Below are positions 7,259 through 13,896 of a DNA stretch of 18,717 bases, piece by piece. The stretch spans positions 1 to 18,717 of the forward strand of contig CAZWZH010000083.1 in NCBI GenBank assembly GCA_964638775.1, read 5' to 3'. The position numbers and the translations under genes were made by a program. This stretch comes from Azophilus sp964638775. Its GTDB lineage: Bacteria > Pseudomonadota > Gammaproteobacteria > Pseudomonadales > Azotimanducaceae. Positions within the stretch are counted from its first letter, which is position 1. Each line of letters starts with the position of its first letter. Under the pieces are notes generated by a model. That model had not been told where the DNA came from. It saw nothing but the letters and a program-made list of their open reading frames with translations, and searched no databases.

Positions 7259-7811
7259 CCAATTCCACGTTCTGAGAGCCGCCCGGCACCTGCGCGCCGG
7301 GGGCCTGGTCGCGCATGCGACGGAAGGCGTCTGGGGCCTGGCCTGCGACCCGTTCGACGGCCGGGCCGTGGCGCGGCTCCTGGAGGTGAAGGGCCGCGAC
7401 CCGGGCAAGGGCCTGATCGTCATCGGCGCCGACCCTTCGCATTTCGAACCCGAGTTGACGGGCCTTTCCGAGGTGGACCGCCGCGCCGTGCAGGCGAGTT
7501 GGCCGGGCGCCGTGAGCTGGCTGGTGCCGAATGCGCGCTTTCCCTGGTGGATAAGCGGCGCCGGGTCGCCCGGCCCGGGCCGCGTGGCGATACGGGTCCC
7601 CGGCCACGCCCAGTCCCGGGCCATCTGCGCCGCCTTCGGCGGCCCCCTGGTTTCGACCTCGGCCAATCCGTCCGGCCGGCCGAGCACGGCAAACGAACTG
7701 CACGTGCGGCGCTGGTTCCACGCTACCGTCGACTACGTGGTGCCCGGACGCACGTCGGCGCGCAACCGCCCGAGCGAGCTGCGCACCCTCGACGGGACGG
7801 TGTTGCGCTGA
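7227..7811 (+). CDS. tsaC: TsaC (YrdC/Sua5 family) threonylcarbamoyl-AMP synthase
   Basis: TsaC makes threonylcarbamoyl-AMP from threonine, bicarbonate and ATP for the t6A modification of ANN-decoding tRNAs. At 194 residues it matches short TsaC (about 190) rather than the longer Sua5. Visible motifs are ATEGVWGLACDP, LLEVKGRDPGKGLIVIG, WPGAVSWLVP, VAIRVPGH, LVSTSANPSGRP and a C-terminal RNRPSELRTLDG. The ATG at 7227 lies inside purE, giving a 32-nt overlap, and is preceded by AGG. The stop shares one base with the aroE ATG (TGATG). The tsaC-aroE pairing is common in gammaproteobacteria. Confidence 0.93.
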   Translation: MSGCRRNSGADQFHVLRAARHLRAGGLVAHATEGVWGLACDPFDGRAVARLLEVKGRDPGKGLIVIGADPSHFEPELTGLSEVDRRAVQASWPGAVSWLVPNARFPWWISGAGSPGPGRVAIRVPGHAQSRAICAAFGGPLVSTSANPSGRPSTANELHVRRWFHATVDYVVPGRTSARNRPSELRTLDGTVLR

Positions 7812-8617
7812 TGGACCGCTACGCGGTAATCGGCAACCCGGTGGCGCATTCCCTGTCGCCGGAAATTCATCGCGCGTTCGCCGAACAGACCGGGCAGCGG
7901 CTCAGCTACGAGAAGCTGACGGCCCCGGCGGGCGGTTTTCGGGAAGCGGCAGACTCGTTTTTCGCCACCGGCGGCCTGGGGCTGAACGTCACCCTGCCGT
8001 TCAAGGGCAAAGCGTTCGAGTGGGTGCACGAGGCCCGCGGCGCGGCGGCCCGTGCCAATGCGGTCAACACGATTGCGCTGGAGGACGACCGGATAGCGGG
8101 TTTCAACACGGACGGCGAAGGCCTCGTCGGGGATCTCCGCGCGCTGGGTGTGAAACTCGCCGGACGTTCCCTGCTGGTCATCGGCGCGGGCGGGGCGGTC
8201 CGGGGCGTCCTGCCTGCCCTGGTCGACGCCGGAGCCGGGCGTATCGTTGTCGCCAACCGCACCGTTTCCAGGGCTCAAGCGATCGCGGCGCGCTATCCGG
8301 CCAAGGTGGAGAGCGCGGCGCTCGATAATTTGACACCCGGCTTCGACGTGGTGATCAACGGAACCTCCGCAGGTCTCGATGGACAAGGCGCGCTGATCGA
8401 CGAACGCATTGCCCGCGACGCGGTCTGCTACGACATGCTCTACGCACGGGACGGCGCGACGCCGTTCTGCGGATGGGCGGCCGAGGCTGGAGCATCGGCG
8501 GTTGCCGACGGGCTGGGCATGCTAGTTGAGCAGGCTGGAGCCGCCTTCGCCATCTGGCGCGGCGTGCGGCCGGATACGCGGAAGGTCCTCGAGGAATTGA
8601 GGCAGGGCTGCACGTGA
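7811..8617 (+). CDS. aroE: Shikimate dehydrogenase
   Basis: AroE reduces 3-dehydroshikimate to shikimate with NADPH in aromatic amino acid synthesis. The 268 residues are normal length. Motifs are GNPVAHSLSPEIH (shikimate-binding serines 14 and 16), LNVTLPFKGKAFEW (catalytic Lys65), NTDGEGL (Asp101), the nucleotide loop GAGGAVRGVLPAL and VANRTVSRA (binding the NADP phosphate). The ATG at 7811 is coupled to tsaC by TGATG. This is the last gene of the dprA cluster; the next gene starts 276 nt downstream after hairpins. Confidence 0.96.
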   Translation: MDRYAVIGNPVAHSLSPEIHRAFAEQTGQRLSYEKLTAPAGGFREAADSFFATGGLGLNVTLPFKGKAFEWVHEARGAAARANAVNTIALEDDRIAGFNTDGEGLVGDLRALGVKLAGRSLLVIGAGGAVRGVLPALVDAGAGRIVVANRTVSRAQAIAARYPAKVESAALDNLTPGFDVVINGTSAGLDGQGALIDERIARDAVCYDMLYARDGATPFCGWAAEAGASAVADGLGMLVEQAGAAFAIWRGVRPDTRKVLEELRQGCT

Positions 8618-8647
8618 CCGGCGCATCATTCAGTAAGTTGGTATTGA

Positions 8648-8679
8648 TCCCTGCGAGTCGGCAACCCGGCGCGCAGGGA
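8648..8679 (+). repeat. Hairpin downstream of aroE
   Basis: TCCCTGCG at 8648-8655 pairs with CGCAGGGA at 8672-8679, leaving a 16-nt loop. It lies 30 nt after the aroE stop. There is no T-run after it, so it is not a standard intrinsic terminator. Confidence 0.4.
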
Positions 8680-8716
8680 CGAGGACGCGCAAGGAACAAC
8701 GCCGACTCTCGGGAAA

Positions 8717-8825
8717 GAGTTCGTACGCGGCGCTTCCCTTTCGGCGCGTTAAGCTCGTCCGAACGCCTTGCGTACCGCTGGACAATGTGGCCGTGCGCCG
8801 AAAGGGAAGCGCCGCATGCGAACTC
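8717..8825. repeat. Long palindromic unit in the aroE/SCO-like intergenic region
   Basis: The arms at 8717-8747 and 8795-8825 are 31 nt each with two mismatches (core GCGGCGCTTCCCTTTCGGCG) and enclose a 47-nt loop. The pairing extends outward imperfectly (CCGACTCT near 8702; AGACGG near 8831). On the minus strand the loop contains ATTGTCCAGCGGTACGCAAGGCG. This weakly resembles the ATTGGCAAGGGCCGCAACGC loop motif of the trkA/trkH element, so the two may belong to one family. Confidence 0.65.
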
Positions 8826-8840
8826 GCTCCTGAGACGGAC

Positions 8841-8893
8841 GATATTATGTCAAATAACTTTTTCTTTAAAATCAAAGAATTAAGTTTTGTTCA
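8841..8893 (+). promoter_or_regulatory. AT-rich probable promoter/leader of the SCO-like/ctaA/ctaB/egtBD cluster
   Basis: This AT-rich stretch contrasts with the GC-rich surroundings. Two -10-like hexamers are visible: TATTAT at 8843-8848 and TAAAAT at 8867-8872. Neither has a convincing -35. No Shine-Dalgarno precedes the ATG at 8894. It abuts the palindromic unit at 8717-8825. Confidence 0.35.
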
Positions 8894-9448
8894 ATGAAAG
8901 TTGACGAAAAGGTCGCAAAAAGAAACCGGCCACAGGTGATCATCATGGCGGTGGCCTTTCCGCTGCTTGCCGCCTTCGGGGTTTACAGCCTGGTCTTCCT
9001 GGCGGAGCGCGACAGCCTGCTGGATACGACCAATCGGGGTGAGTTCGTCGACCCGCCGTTGCTGGCCCGGGAACTTGGCCTCGACGACGGTTCGGGGATG
9101 CCGGTCGATGGCAGCGGCACCTGGTGGGTGTGGCTGGTCACCGAGGGCTGTGCGGCGTCCTGTGAACGGTCTTTGCAGGAAATGGGAAGTTTGCAAGAGC
9201 GGTTGTACGAACATGGGGGCAGGATACGCCAGGCCCTGGTCATGCCGCCGGAAGCGGAGCCGCTGCCACCGCCCGGCCGTTATCCACAGGTTCTTCGTTT
9301 CACCAGCGATGGTGAGAAGGCCCTCGACGGCGGAATCTACCTGGTCGACCCGGTGGGCAACGTGGTGTTGAGATACCCCGCCGATTCACCGGCGCAGCCT
9401 ATCCTGGAGGATCTGGCACGCCTACTGGAGTTGCCCGAAGGTGCGTGA
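8894..9448 (+). CDS. Membrane-anchored SCO-like thioredoxin-fold protein, cytochrome oxidase assembly context
   Basis: This 184-residue protein has one N-terminal membrane segment (about residues 14-36) after a short charged stretch, so it should be anchored with its domain outside the cytoplasm. The domain starts with WWVWLVTEGCAASCERSL, holding a CxxxC pair (Cys86, Cys90) like the copper-binding site of SCO1/SenC proteins. Near the end GGIYLVDPVGNVVLRYP matches the last strands of that fold. The SCO histidine expected just before GIYLVDP appears missing (DGG instead), so copper binding is doubtful. Similar short proteins occur just before ctaA in Pseudomonas-type cox clusters. A role in oxidase assembly is inferred from context. 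Confidence 0.75.
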   Translation: MKVDEKVAKRNRPQVIIMAVAFPLLAAFGVYSLVFLAERDSLLDTTNRGEFVDPPLLARELGLDDGSGMPVDGSGTWWVWLVTEGCAASCERSLQEMGSLQERLYEHGGRIRQALVMPPEAEPLPPPGRYPQVLRFTSDGEKALDGGIYLVDPVGNVVLRYPADSPAQPILEDLARLLELPEGA

Positions 9449-9523
9449 CGCCCCGCGCCCGGAACCGGGAGGCCGCCGACGTGACGGCCCGTTGGACACC
9501 GCCGGGACAACTGGCGGATTGCC

Positions 9524-10507
9524 ATGGTGAAAGCCCACTCCACGATGATGAAGACAGTGCTGGCCGGCATCGCCCTGGCGGTGGTCGTGGTCGTGCTCGG
9601 CGCGTTCACCCGCCTGGTGGATGCGGGTCTCGGCTGCCCGGACTGGCCGGGTTGCTATGGCCATCTGGCCATCCCCCAGACGGCGGAGGAAATACGTGCC
9701 GCCGAAGCGCTTTACCCGGACTCGCCTGTGGAAGCGGACAAGGCCTGGACGGAAATGATCCATCGGTACGCCGCCAGCGCACTCGGGCTGCTGATTCTGA
9801 TCGTTGCGGCGCAGGCTTACCGGTTGCGGCCCCACGCACCGCTGAAGCTGGCCATTGGGCTGGCGCTGCTGGTGATGCTGCAGGGCGCATTCGGAGCCTG
9901 GACGGTAACGCTGAAACTTTGGCCGCAGGTGGTGACCGCGCACCTTCTGGGCGGGTTTGCGACCCTGGGCCTGCTCTGGCTTCTGGCCCTGCGCCTGGGC
10001 CTGTGCGGGGGGCTTGCCGTTCCCGCGCGTCACTTGCGGCTCGGGCTGGCCGCCCTTCTGGTGCTGGTATTGCAGGTTGCCCTCGGGGGCTGGGTAACAT
10101 CGAATTACGCCGCGCTTGCCTGTCCCGACTTTCCGACCTGCCACGGCGCCTGGGCGCCGCCCATGGATCTGGCTGAGGGTTTCAATATCTTCCAGTCCGT
10201 GGGCCCGAACTACCTGGGCGGGATCATGGACAACGAGGCGCGCATCGCCATACAGATCGCCCACCGGCTGGGCGCTGTCGCCGTGCTGCTGGTGACGGGA
10301 TGGCTGGGCTGGCGGCTGCTGGCTTCCGGGAGCCCGCTCGGCACCTGGCTGTTGGGGGCCCTGGCGCTGCAACTGTCGCTCGGCATCGCCAATGTGCTGC
10401 TGGTTCTGCCGCTGTGGGTCGCGGTTTCGCACAATGCCGGCGGCGCGCTCTTGTTGCTGGTTCTGGTTACAGTAAACTATCGCGCTTTTCGGGGGACCGG
10501 CTCTTGA
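9524..10507 (+). CDS. ctaA: Heme A synthase (COX15/CtaA family)
   Basis: CtaA oxidises the C8 methyl group of heme O to give heme A for aa3-type cytochrome oxidase. The 327 residues form about eight membrane segments. The four conserved heme-ligand histidines are visible: EMIHRYAAS (His80), VVTAHLLGG (His140), QIAHRLGAV (His247) and VSHNAGGA (His303). Two Cys pairs lie in the external loops, CPDWPGC (38/44) and CPDFPTC (200/206). The ATG at 9524 is adopted; in-frame Met8 and Met9 are alternatives. A 75-nt gap separates it from the SCO-like gene, and its stop overlaps the ctaB TTG start as TTGA. Confidence 0.95.
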   Translation: MVKAHSTMMKTVLAGIALAVVVVVLGAFTRLVDAGLGCPDWPGCYGHLAIPQTAEEIRAAEALYPDSPVEADKAWTEMIHRYAASALGLLILIVAAQAYRLRPHAPLKLAIGLALLVMLQGAFGAWTVTLKLWPQVVTAHLLGGFATLGLLWLLALRLGLCGGLAVPARHLRLGLAALLVLVLQVALGGWVTSNYAALACPDFPTCHGAWAPPMDLAEGFNIFQSVGPNYLGGIMDNEARIAIQIAHRLGAVAVLLVTGWLGWRLLASGSPLGTWLLGALALQLSLGIANVLLVLPLWVAVSHNAGGALLLLVLVTVNYRAFRGTGS

Positions 10508-11403
10508 ACGAGATCGCCTATCCGGTCGCGTCCTGGCGCGATTACGTGGAGATGTGCAAGCCGCGCGTGGTGCTGCTCATGCTTGTCTGCGCGGTCGTCG
10601 GCATGTTCCTCGCAACGCCGGGCATGGTGCCGCTGGATGTGCTGGTGCTCGGTACGCTGGGCATCGGCCTGGTCGCGGCATCCGCGGCCGTGGTCAACCA
10701 CATCGCCGATGCCGAGATCGATGCACGCATGGCGCGTACCCAGCGGCGCCCGGTGGCCACGGGAAGGGTCGGAATCCTCAACGGGCTGCTGTTCTCGGCG
10801 GTGCTGGGGGTAACCGGCATGGCGGTCCTGTTCCTGTGGATCAACCCGCTGACCGCATGGCTCAACCTGGCGTCCTGGGTGGGCTACGGGCTGGTCTACA
10901 CCCTGTTTCTCAAGCGTGCCACGCCCCAGAACATCGTCATCGGCGGCCTTTTCGGGGCGGCGCCACCGCTGTTCGGGTGGACGGCCGTGACCGGCGCGGT
11001 GGAACCCGGCGGGCTGCTGCTGGTGCTGATCATCTTCGCCTGGACGCCGCCGCATTTCTGGGCCCTGGCGCTCGACCGCAAGGAAGACTACGAAACCGTG
11101 GGCATTCCGATGCTGCCGGTAACCCATGGGGAGTCCGCGACCCGGCGGCATATCCTGTTCTATACGCTGATCCTCATTGCCTCCAGCCTGGCGCCGGTGG
11201 CCATCGGCATGAGCGGCTGGCTGTACCTGGCCGCGGCTCTGGCGCTCGGCGGCGGCTTCCTCTACTGGTCGGTCGTGCTGCTCGTGAACCGGAGCCGCAC
11301 CGCGCCCATCCGTACGTTCCGCTACTCCATCGCCTACCTGTTCGCCCTCTTCGTCTTCCTGCTGCTCGACCATTACTGGTTTGCCGCTGTCTGGAGCGGC
11401 TAA
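10504..11403 (+). CDS. ctaB: Protoheme IX farnesyltransferase (heme O synthase)
   Basis: CtaB/CyoE adds a farnesyl group to protoheme to make heme O, the substrate of CtaA. The 299 residues form a multi-span UbiA-family membrane protein. The first aspartate-rich motif is NHIADAEIDARMARTQRRP. The second conserved region is WTPPHFWALALDRKEDYETV, followed by GIPMLPV. The start is TTG at 10504, overlapping the ctaA stop (TTGA), with a GGGGGA Shine-Dalgarno a few bases upstream; it gives MNEIAYPVASWRDYVEMCKPRVV, as expected for the family. The order ctaA-ctaB is the usual one. Confidence 0.95.
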   Translation: MNEIAYPVASWRDYVEMCKPRVVLLMLVCAVVGMFLATPGMVPLDVLVLGTLGIGLVAASAAVVNHIADAEIDARMARTQRRPVATGRVGILNGLLFSAVLGVTGMAVLFLWINPLTAWLNLASWVGYGLVYTLFLKRATPQNIVIGGLFGAAPPLFGWTAVTGAVEPGGLLLVLIIFAWTPPHFWALALDRKEDYETVGIPMLPVTHGESATRRHILFYTLILIASSLAPVAIGMSGWLYLAAALALGGGFLYWSVVLLVNRSRTAPIRTFRYSIAYLFALFVFLLLDHYWFAAVWSG

Positions 11404-11425
11404 CCCGACCTAGAGCCCTTTCGCA

Positions 11426-12817
11426 ATGAGTTCTTCCGAAGGCGCCGCGACGGGGGTATCGGGCGTACCGCGGATGGCGGCCGGTCCGTCGGAGCCGCGA
11501 GGTAGCCGCGATGAAGACCTGGCGGGCCGCTATGCCCGCGTGCGGGGGCGATCCGAGGCGCTGTGCGAGCCGCTCGCCATCGAGGACTACGGGGTACAGC
11601 CCATGGACGACGCCAGCCCGCCCAAGTGGCACCTGGCGCACACCACCTGGTTCTTCGAGACCTTCCTCCTCAAGGAATTCGCAACGGGCTACCAGGCCTT
11701 CGACGGCCGCTACGAGATACTCTTCAACTCCTACTACAACGGCGTCGGCAATCCGTATCCGCGGCCGAGGCGCGGTTTTCTGTCGCGGCCTACGGTAGGC
11801 GAGGTCTACGACTACCGGGCCCATGTCGACAATGCGATGGCGGGCCTCGTGACCCGCGAAGACGGCGAGATCCGCCAGCGCATCGAACTGGGCCTGAACC
11901 ATGAGCAGCAGCACCAGGAGCTGATACTCACCGATCTCAAGTACAACCTGGGGCTGAACCCGCTGAAGCCCGCCTATCGGGAGGATCTCGACCGCGAAGC
12001 GAGCGGGTCGCAGCCGTTGAAGTTCGACGACTACCCGGGCGGAATCCTGTCGGTGGGCGCGGGCGGGCCGTTCTGCTTCGACAACGAACTGCCGCGCCAC
12101 CGGGTGCTGCTGGAGCCCTTCGCCCTGGCCGGCCGGCTGGTGACCAACGCCGAGTTCCTTGGGTTCATGGAAGACGGCGGTTACGAAACCCCCGCACTCT
12201 GGTTGTCTGACGGCTGGGCCGCGGTTTGCGCCAATGGCTGGAAATCTCCTCTTTATTGGCGCCGCCAAGAATCGCGCCGCCAAGAATCGCGCAACCAGGA
12301 CGGGCGCAGCCAGGACGGCGGCTGGCTCGAGTACCGCCTGGGCGGCGAGTGCCCGCTGGTTCCTGACGATCCCGTGGTGCACGTCAGCGCCTACGAGGCC
12401 GATGCCTATGCCCGTTGGGCGGGTTGCCGGCTTCCCACGGAGTTCGAATGGGAATCGGCCGCCGTACCGCAGGATCCGCGGGCGGGCAATTTTGCGGACG
12501 ACGGGAGGCTGCACCCGGCAAGCGTGGAGTGGCGCGGACGAGAGGGCGTTCAGCGCAGTGAAACCGGAGCGGGGAACCAGTTCTACGGCGACGCCTGGGA
12601 ATGGACATCCAGCGCCTACGGCCCCTATCCGGGCTACCGGACGCCGCCCGGCGCCCTGGGCGAATACAACGGCAAGTTCATGAGCAACCAGCTCGTGCTG
12701 CGCGGCGGGTCCTGCGCCACGCCCCGGGGGCATGTGCGGGCCAGCTACCGGAACTTCTTCTACCCGCCGCACCGGTGGCAGTTCTCGGGCATCAGGCTCG
12801 CAAGAGATCTGGCATAG
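11426..12817 (+). CDS. egtB: EgtB-type iron-dependent sulfoxide synthase (ergothioneine biosynthesis)
   Basis: EgtB uses O2 and non-heme iron to join a thiol (gamma-glutamylcysteine or cysteine) to hercynine. The 463 residues have an N-terminal DinB-like domain with KWHLAHTTWFFETF (His72) and NHEQQHQE (His159, His163), the three-histidine iron site. The C-terminal FGE/sulfatase-modifying domain shows RLPTEFEWESAA, AWEWTSSAY, LVLRGGSCATPRGHVRASYRNF and FSGIRLARD. The first 30 residues are low-complexity and probably disordered. Residues 279-298 are four copies of a five-residue repeat. Which thiol is used cannot be read with confidence. The gene starts 22 nt after ctaB and is followed 9 nt later by egtD. 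Confidence 0.95.
   Translation: MSSSEGAATGVSGVPRMAAGPSEPRGSRDEDLAGRYARVRGRSEALCEPLAIEDYGVQPMDDASPPKWHLAHTTWFFETFLLKEFATGYQAFDGRYEILFNSYYNGVGNPYPRPRRGFLSRPTVGEVYDYRAHVDNAMAGLVTREDGEIRQRIELGLNHEQQHQELILTDLKYNLGLNPLKPAYREDLDREASGSQPLKFDDYPGGILSVGAGGPFCFDNELPRHRVLLEPFALAGRLVTNAEFLGFMEDGGYETPALWLSDGWAAVCANGWKSPLYWRRQESRRQESRNQDGRSQDGGWLEYRLGGECPLVPDDPVVHVSAYEADAYARWAGCRLPTEFEWESAAVPQDPRAGNFADDGRLHPASVEWRGREGVQRSETGAGNQFYGDAWEWTSSAYGPYPGYRTPPGALGEYNGKFMSNQLVLRGGSCATPRGHVRASYRNFFYPPHRWQFSGIRLARDLA
12260..12319 (+). repeat. Four in-frame 15-bp tandem repeats inside egtB
   Basis: Four consecutive 15-nt units encode RRQES, RRQES, RNQDG and RSQDG. The first two units are identical in DNA (CGCCGCCAAGAATCG) and the others are diverged. 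They form a charged loop between the conserved blocks of the FGE-like domain, consistent with slippage in a tolerant surface loop. Confidence 0.85.
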
Positions 12818-12826
12818 CCTCCGGTA

Positions 12827-13801
12827 ATGGCTGTCGCGGCCTACCAGTTCTTCGATTTCAAGCCACCGCCGGCGGATATGCTGCGCGAGGTGCTCCATGG
12901 CCTCACCAGCGAGCCGAAAACCATCGCGCCGAAGTATTTCTACGACGAGCGCGGTTCGGCGCTCTTCGAGGCCATCACCCGCCTGCCGGAGTACTACCTG
13001 ACCCGCACGGAACTGAGGCTGTTCGACCGCTGCCTGGGTGAGGTGCGCGATGCCATCGGCGCGGGCGGTTGTGTCGTGGAATACGGCGCGGGTTCGAGCC
13101 TGAAGATCCGCCGGCTGCTGGAGGCGGTGCGACCGGAGGCCTACCTGCCCGTCGATATCTCACAGCGCCATCTGGAGCGCACGGCTGCGGCGCTCCACGC
13201 CGACTTTCCCTGGCTGAAGGTCTACCCGACCTGTGCCGACCTCACGGAACCGCTCAAGCTGCCCGATGTGGTTGCCGGCTATCACAAGATAGGCTTCTAC
13301 CCCGGGTCCAGCATCGGCAATTTCGAGCCCCATGAGGCCCGGCTCTTCCTGGGCAACGTGGCGGTGTCACTGGGCGCGGGCGCAAACTTGTTGATCGGCG
13401 TCGACCGCAAGAAAGAGCGGGCCGTGCTCGAGGCGGCCTACAACGATGCCGCGGGCGTCACCTCGGAATTCAACCTGAACGTGCTCAACCATTTGAACGA
13501 CGAGTTGAACGCGGATTTCAATCCGGGCGCCTTCCGCCACAAGGCTTACTACAACGAACGCCACGGGTGTATCCAGATGTTCCTGGAAAGCGTGGAGGAC
13601 CAGACGGTGCGGTTGAACGGCGCAGCGATCGAGCTCGCCCGGGGAGAGACCATTCACACCGAGAATTCGTACAAGTACGATCTTGAGGAATTCAAGGCGC
13701 TGGCCGCTGCAGGCGGTTTCACCTGCACTGCGGCGTGGACGGACCCGGACGAATATTTCGCGCTGTTTCTGCTGCAAGTAGAACAATTGGGGTCAGAGTA
13801 A
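12827..13801 (+). CDS. egtD: L-histidine N-alpha-methyltransferase (EgtD)
   Basis: EgtD trimethylates histidine to hercynine with SAM, the first step of ergothioneine synthesis and the substrate for EgtB. The 324 residues match the family. Visible features are PKYFYDERGSALFEAIT, LPEYYLTRTE, the SAM motif VVEYGAGSSLKIRRLL, YLPVDIS, FYPGSSIGNFEP (substrate-binding Asn) and IHTENSYKY (substrate-binding Glu). The ATG at 12827 is 9 nt after the egtB stop, so the two are co-transcribed. The last residues and the TAA stop lie inside a palindromic repeat, so the native C-terminal codons may have been replaced. Confidence 0.96.
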   Translation: MAVAAYQFFDFKPPPADMLREVLHGLTSEPKTIAPKYFYDERGSALFEAITRLPEYYLTRTELRLFDRCLGEVRDAIGAGGCVVEYGAGSSLKIRRLLEAVRPEAYLPVDISQRHLERTAAALHADFPWLKVYPTCADLTEPLKLPDVVAGYHKIGFYPGSSIGNFEPHEARLFLGNVAVSLGAGANLLIGVDRKKERAVLEAAYNDAAGVTSEFNLNVLNHLNDELNADFNPGAFRHKAYYNERHGCIQMFLESVEDQTVRLNGAAIELARGETIHTENSYKYDLEEFKALAAAGGFTCTAAWTDPDEYFALFLLQVEQLGSE

Positions 13802-13824
13802 AAATTGGTTTTTGCTCTGACCCC
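13789..13824. repeat. REP-like palindrome containing the egtD stop codon; possible bidirectional terminator
   Basis: GGGGTCAGAGTAAAAA (13789-13804) pairs with TTTTTGCTCTGACCCC (13809-13824) around a TTGG loop, with one G-T wobble. GGGGTCAGAGT palindromes of this kind are frequent intergenic repeats in proteobacteria, and I associate them with REP-type elements from general knowledge. The hairpin lies between the convergent egtD and flavoenzyme genes and could end transcription from both sides, although the T-runs are within the stem rather than after it. Confidence 0.7.
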
Positions 13825-13896
13825 GAATATTGGAAGCGGAAGATATCCGACCCCGCAAGGGTTGTGTTTGAGTTACGCGGCGGCAAGCGCCATGGT

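Noticed and set aside
8648..8679. Intrinsic terminator after aroE
   Set aside because: The hairpin is only 8 bp with a 16-nt loop and no T-run follows.
11174..12898. Long minus-strand open frame opposite ctaB and egtB (574 codons)
   Set aside because: It is antisense to two clear genes and has no recognisable domain.
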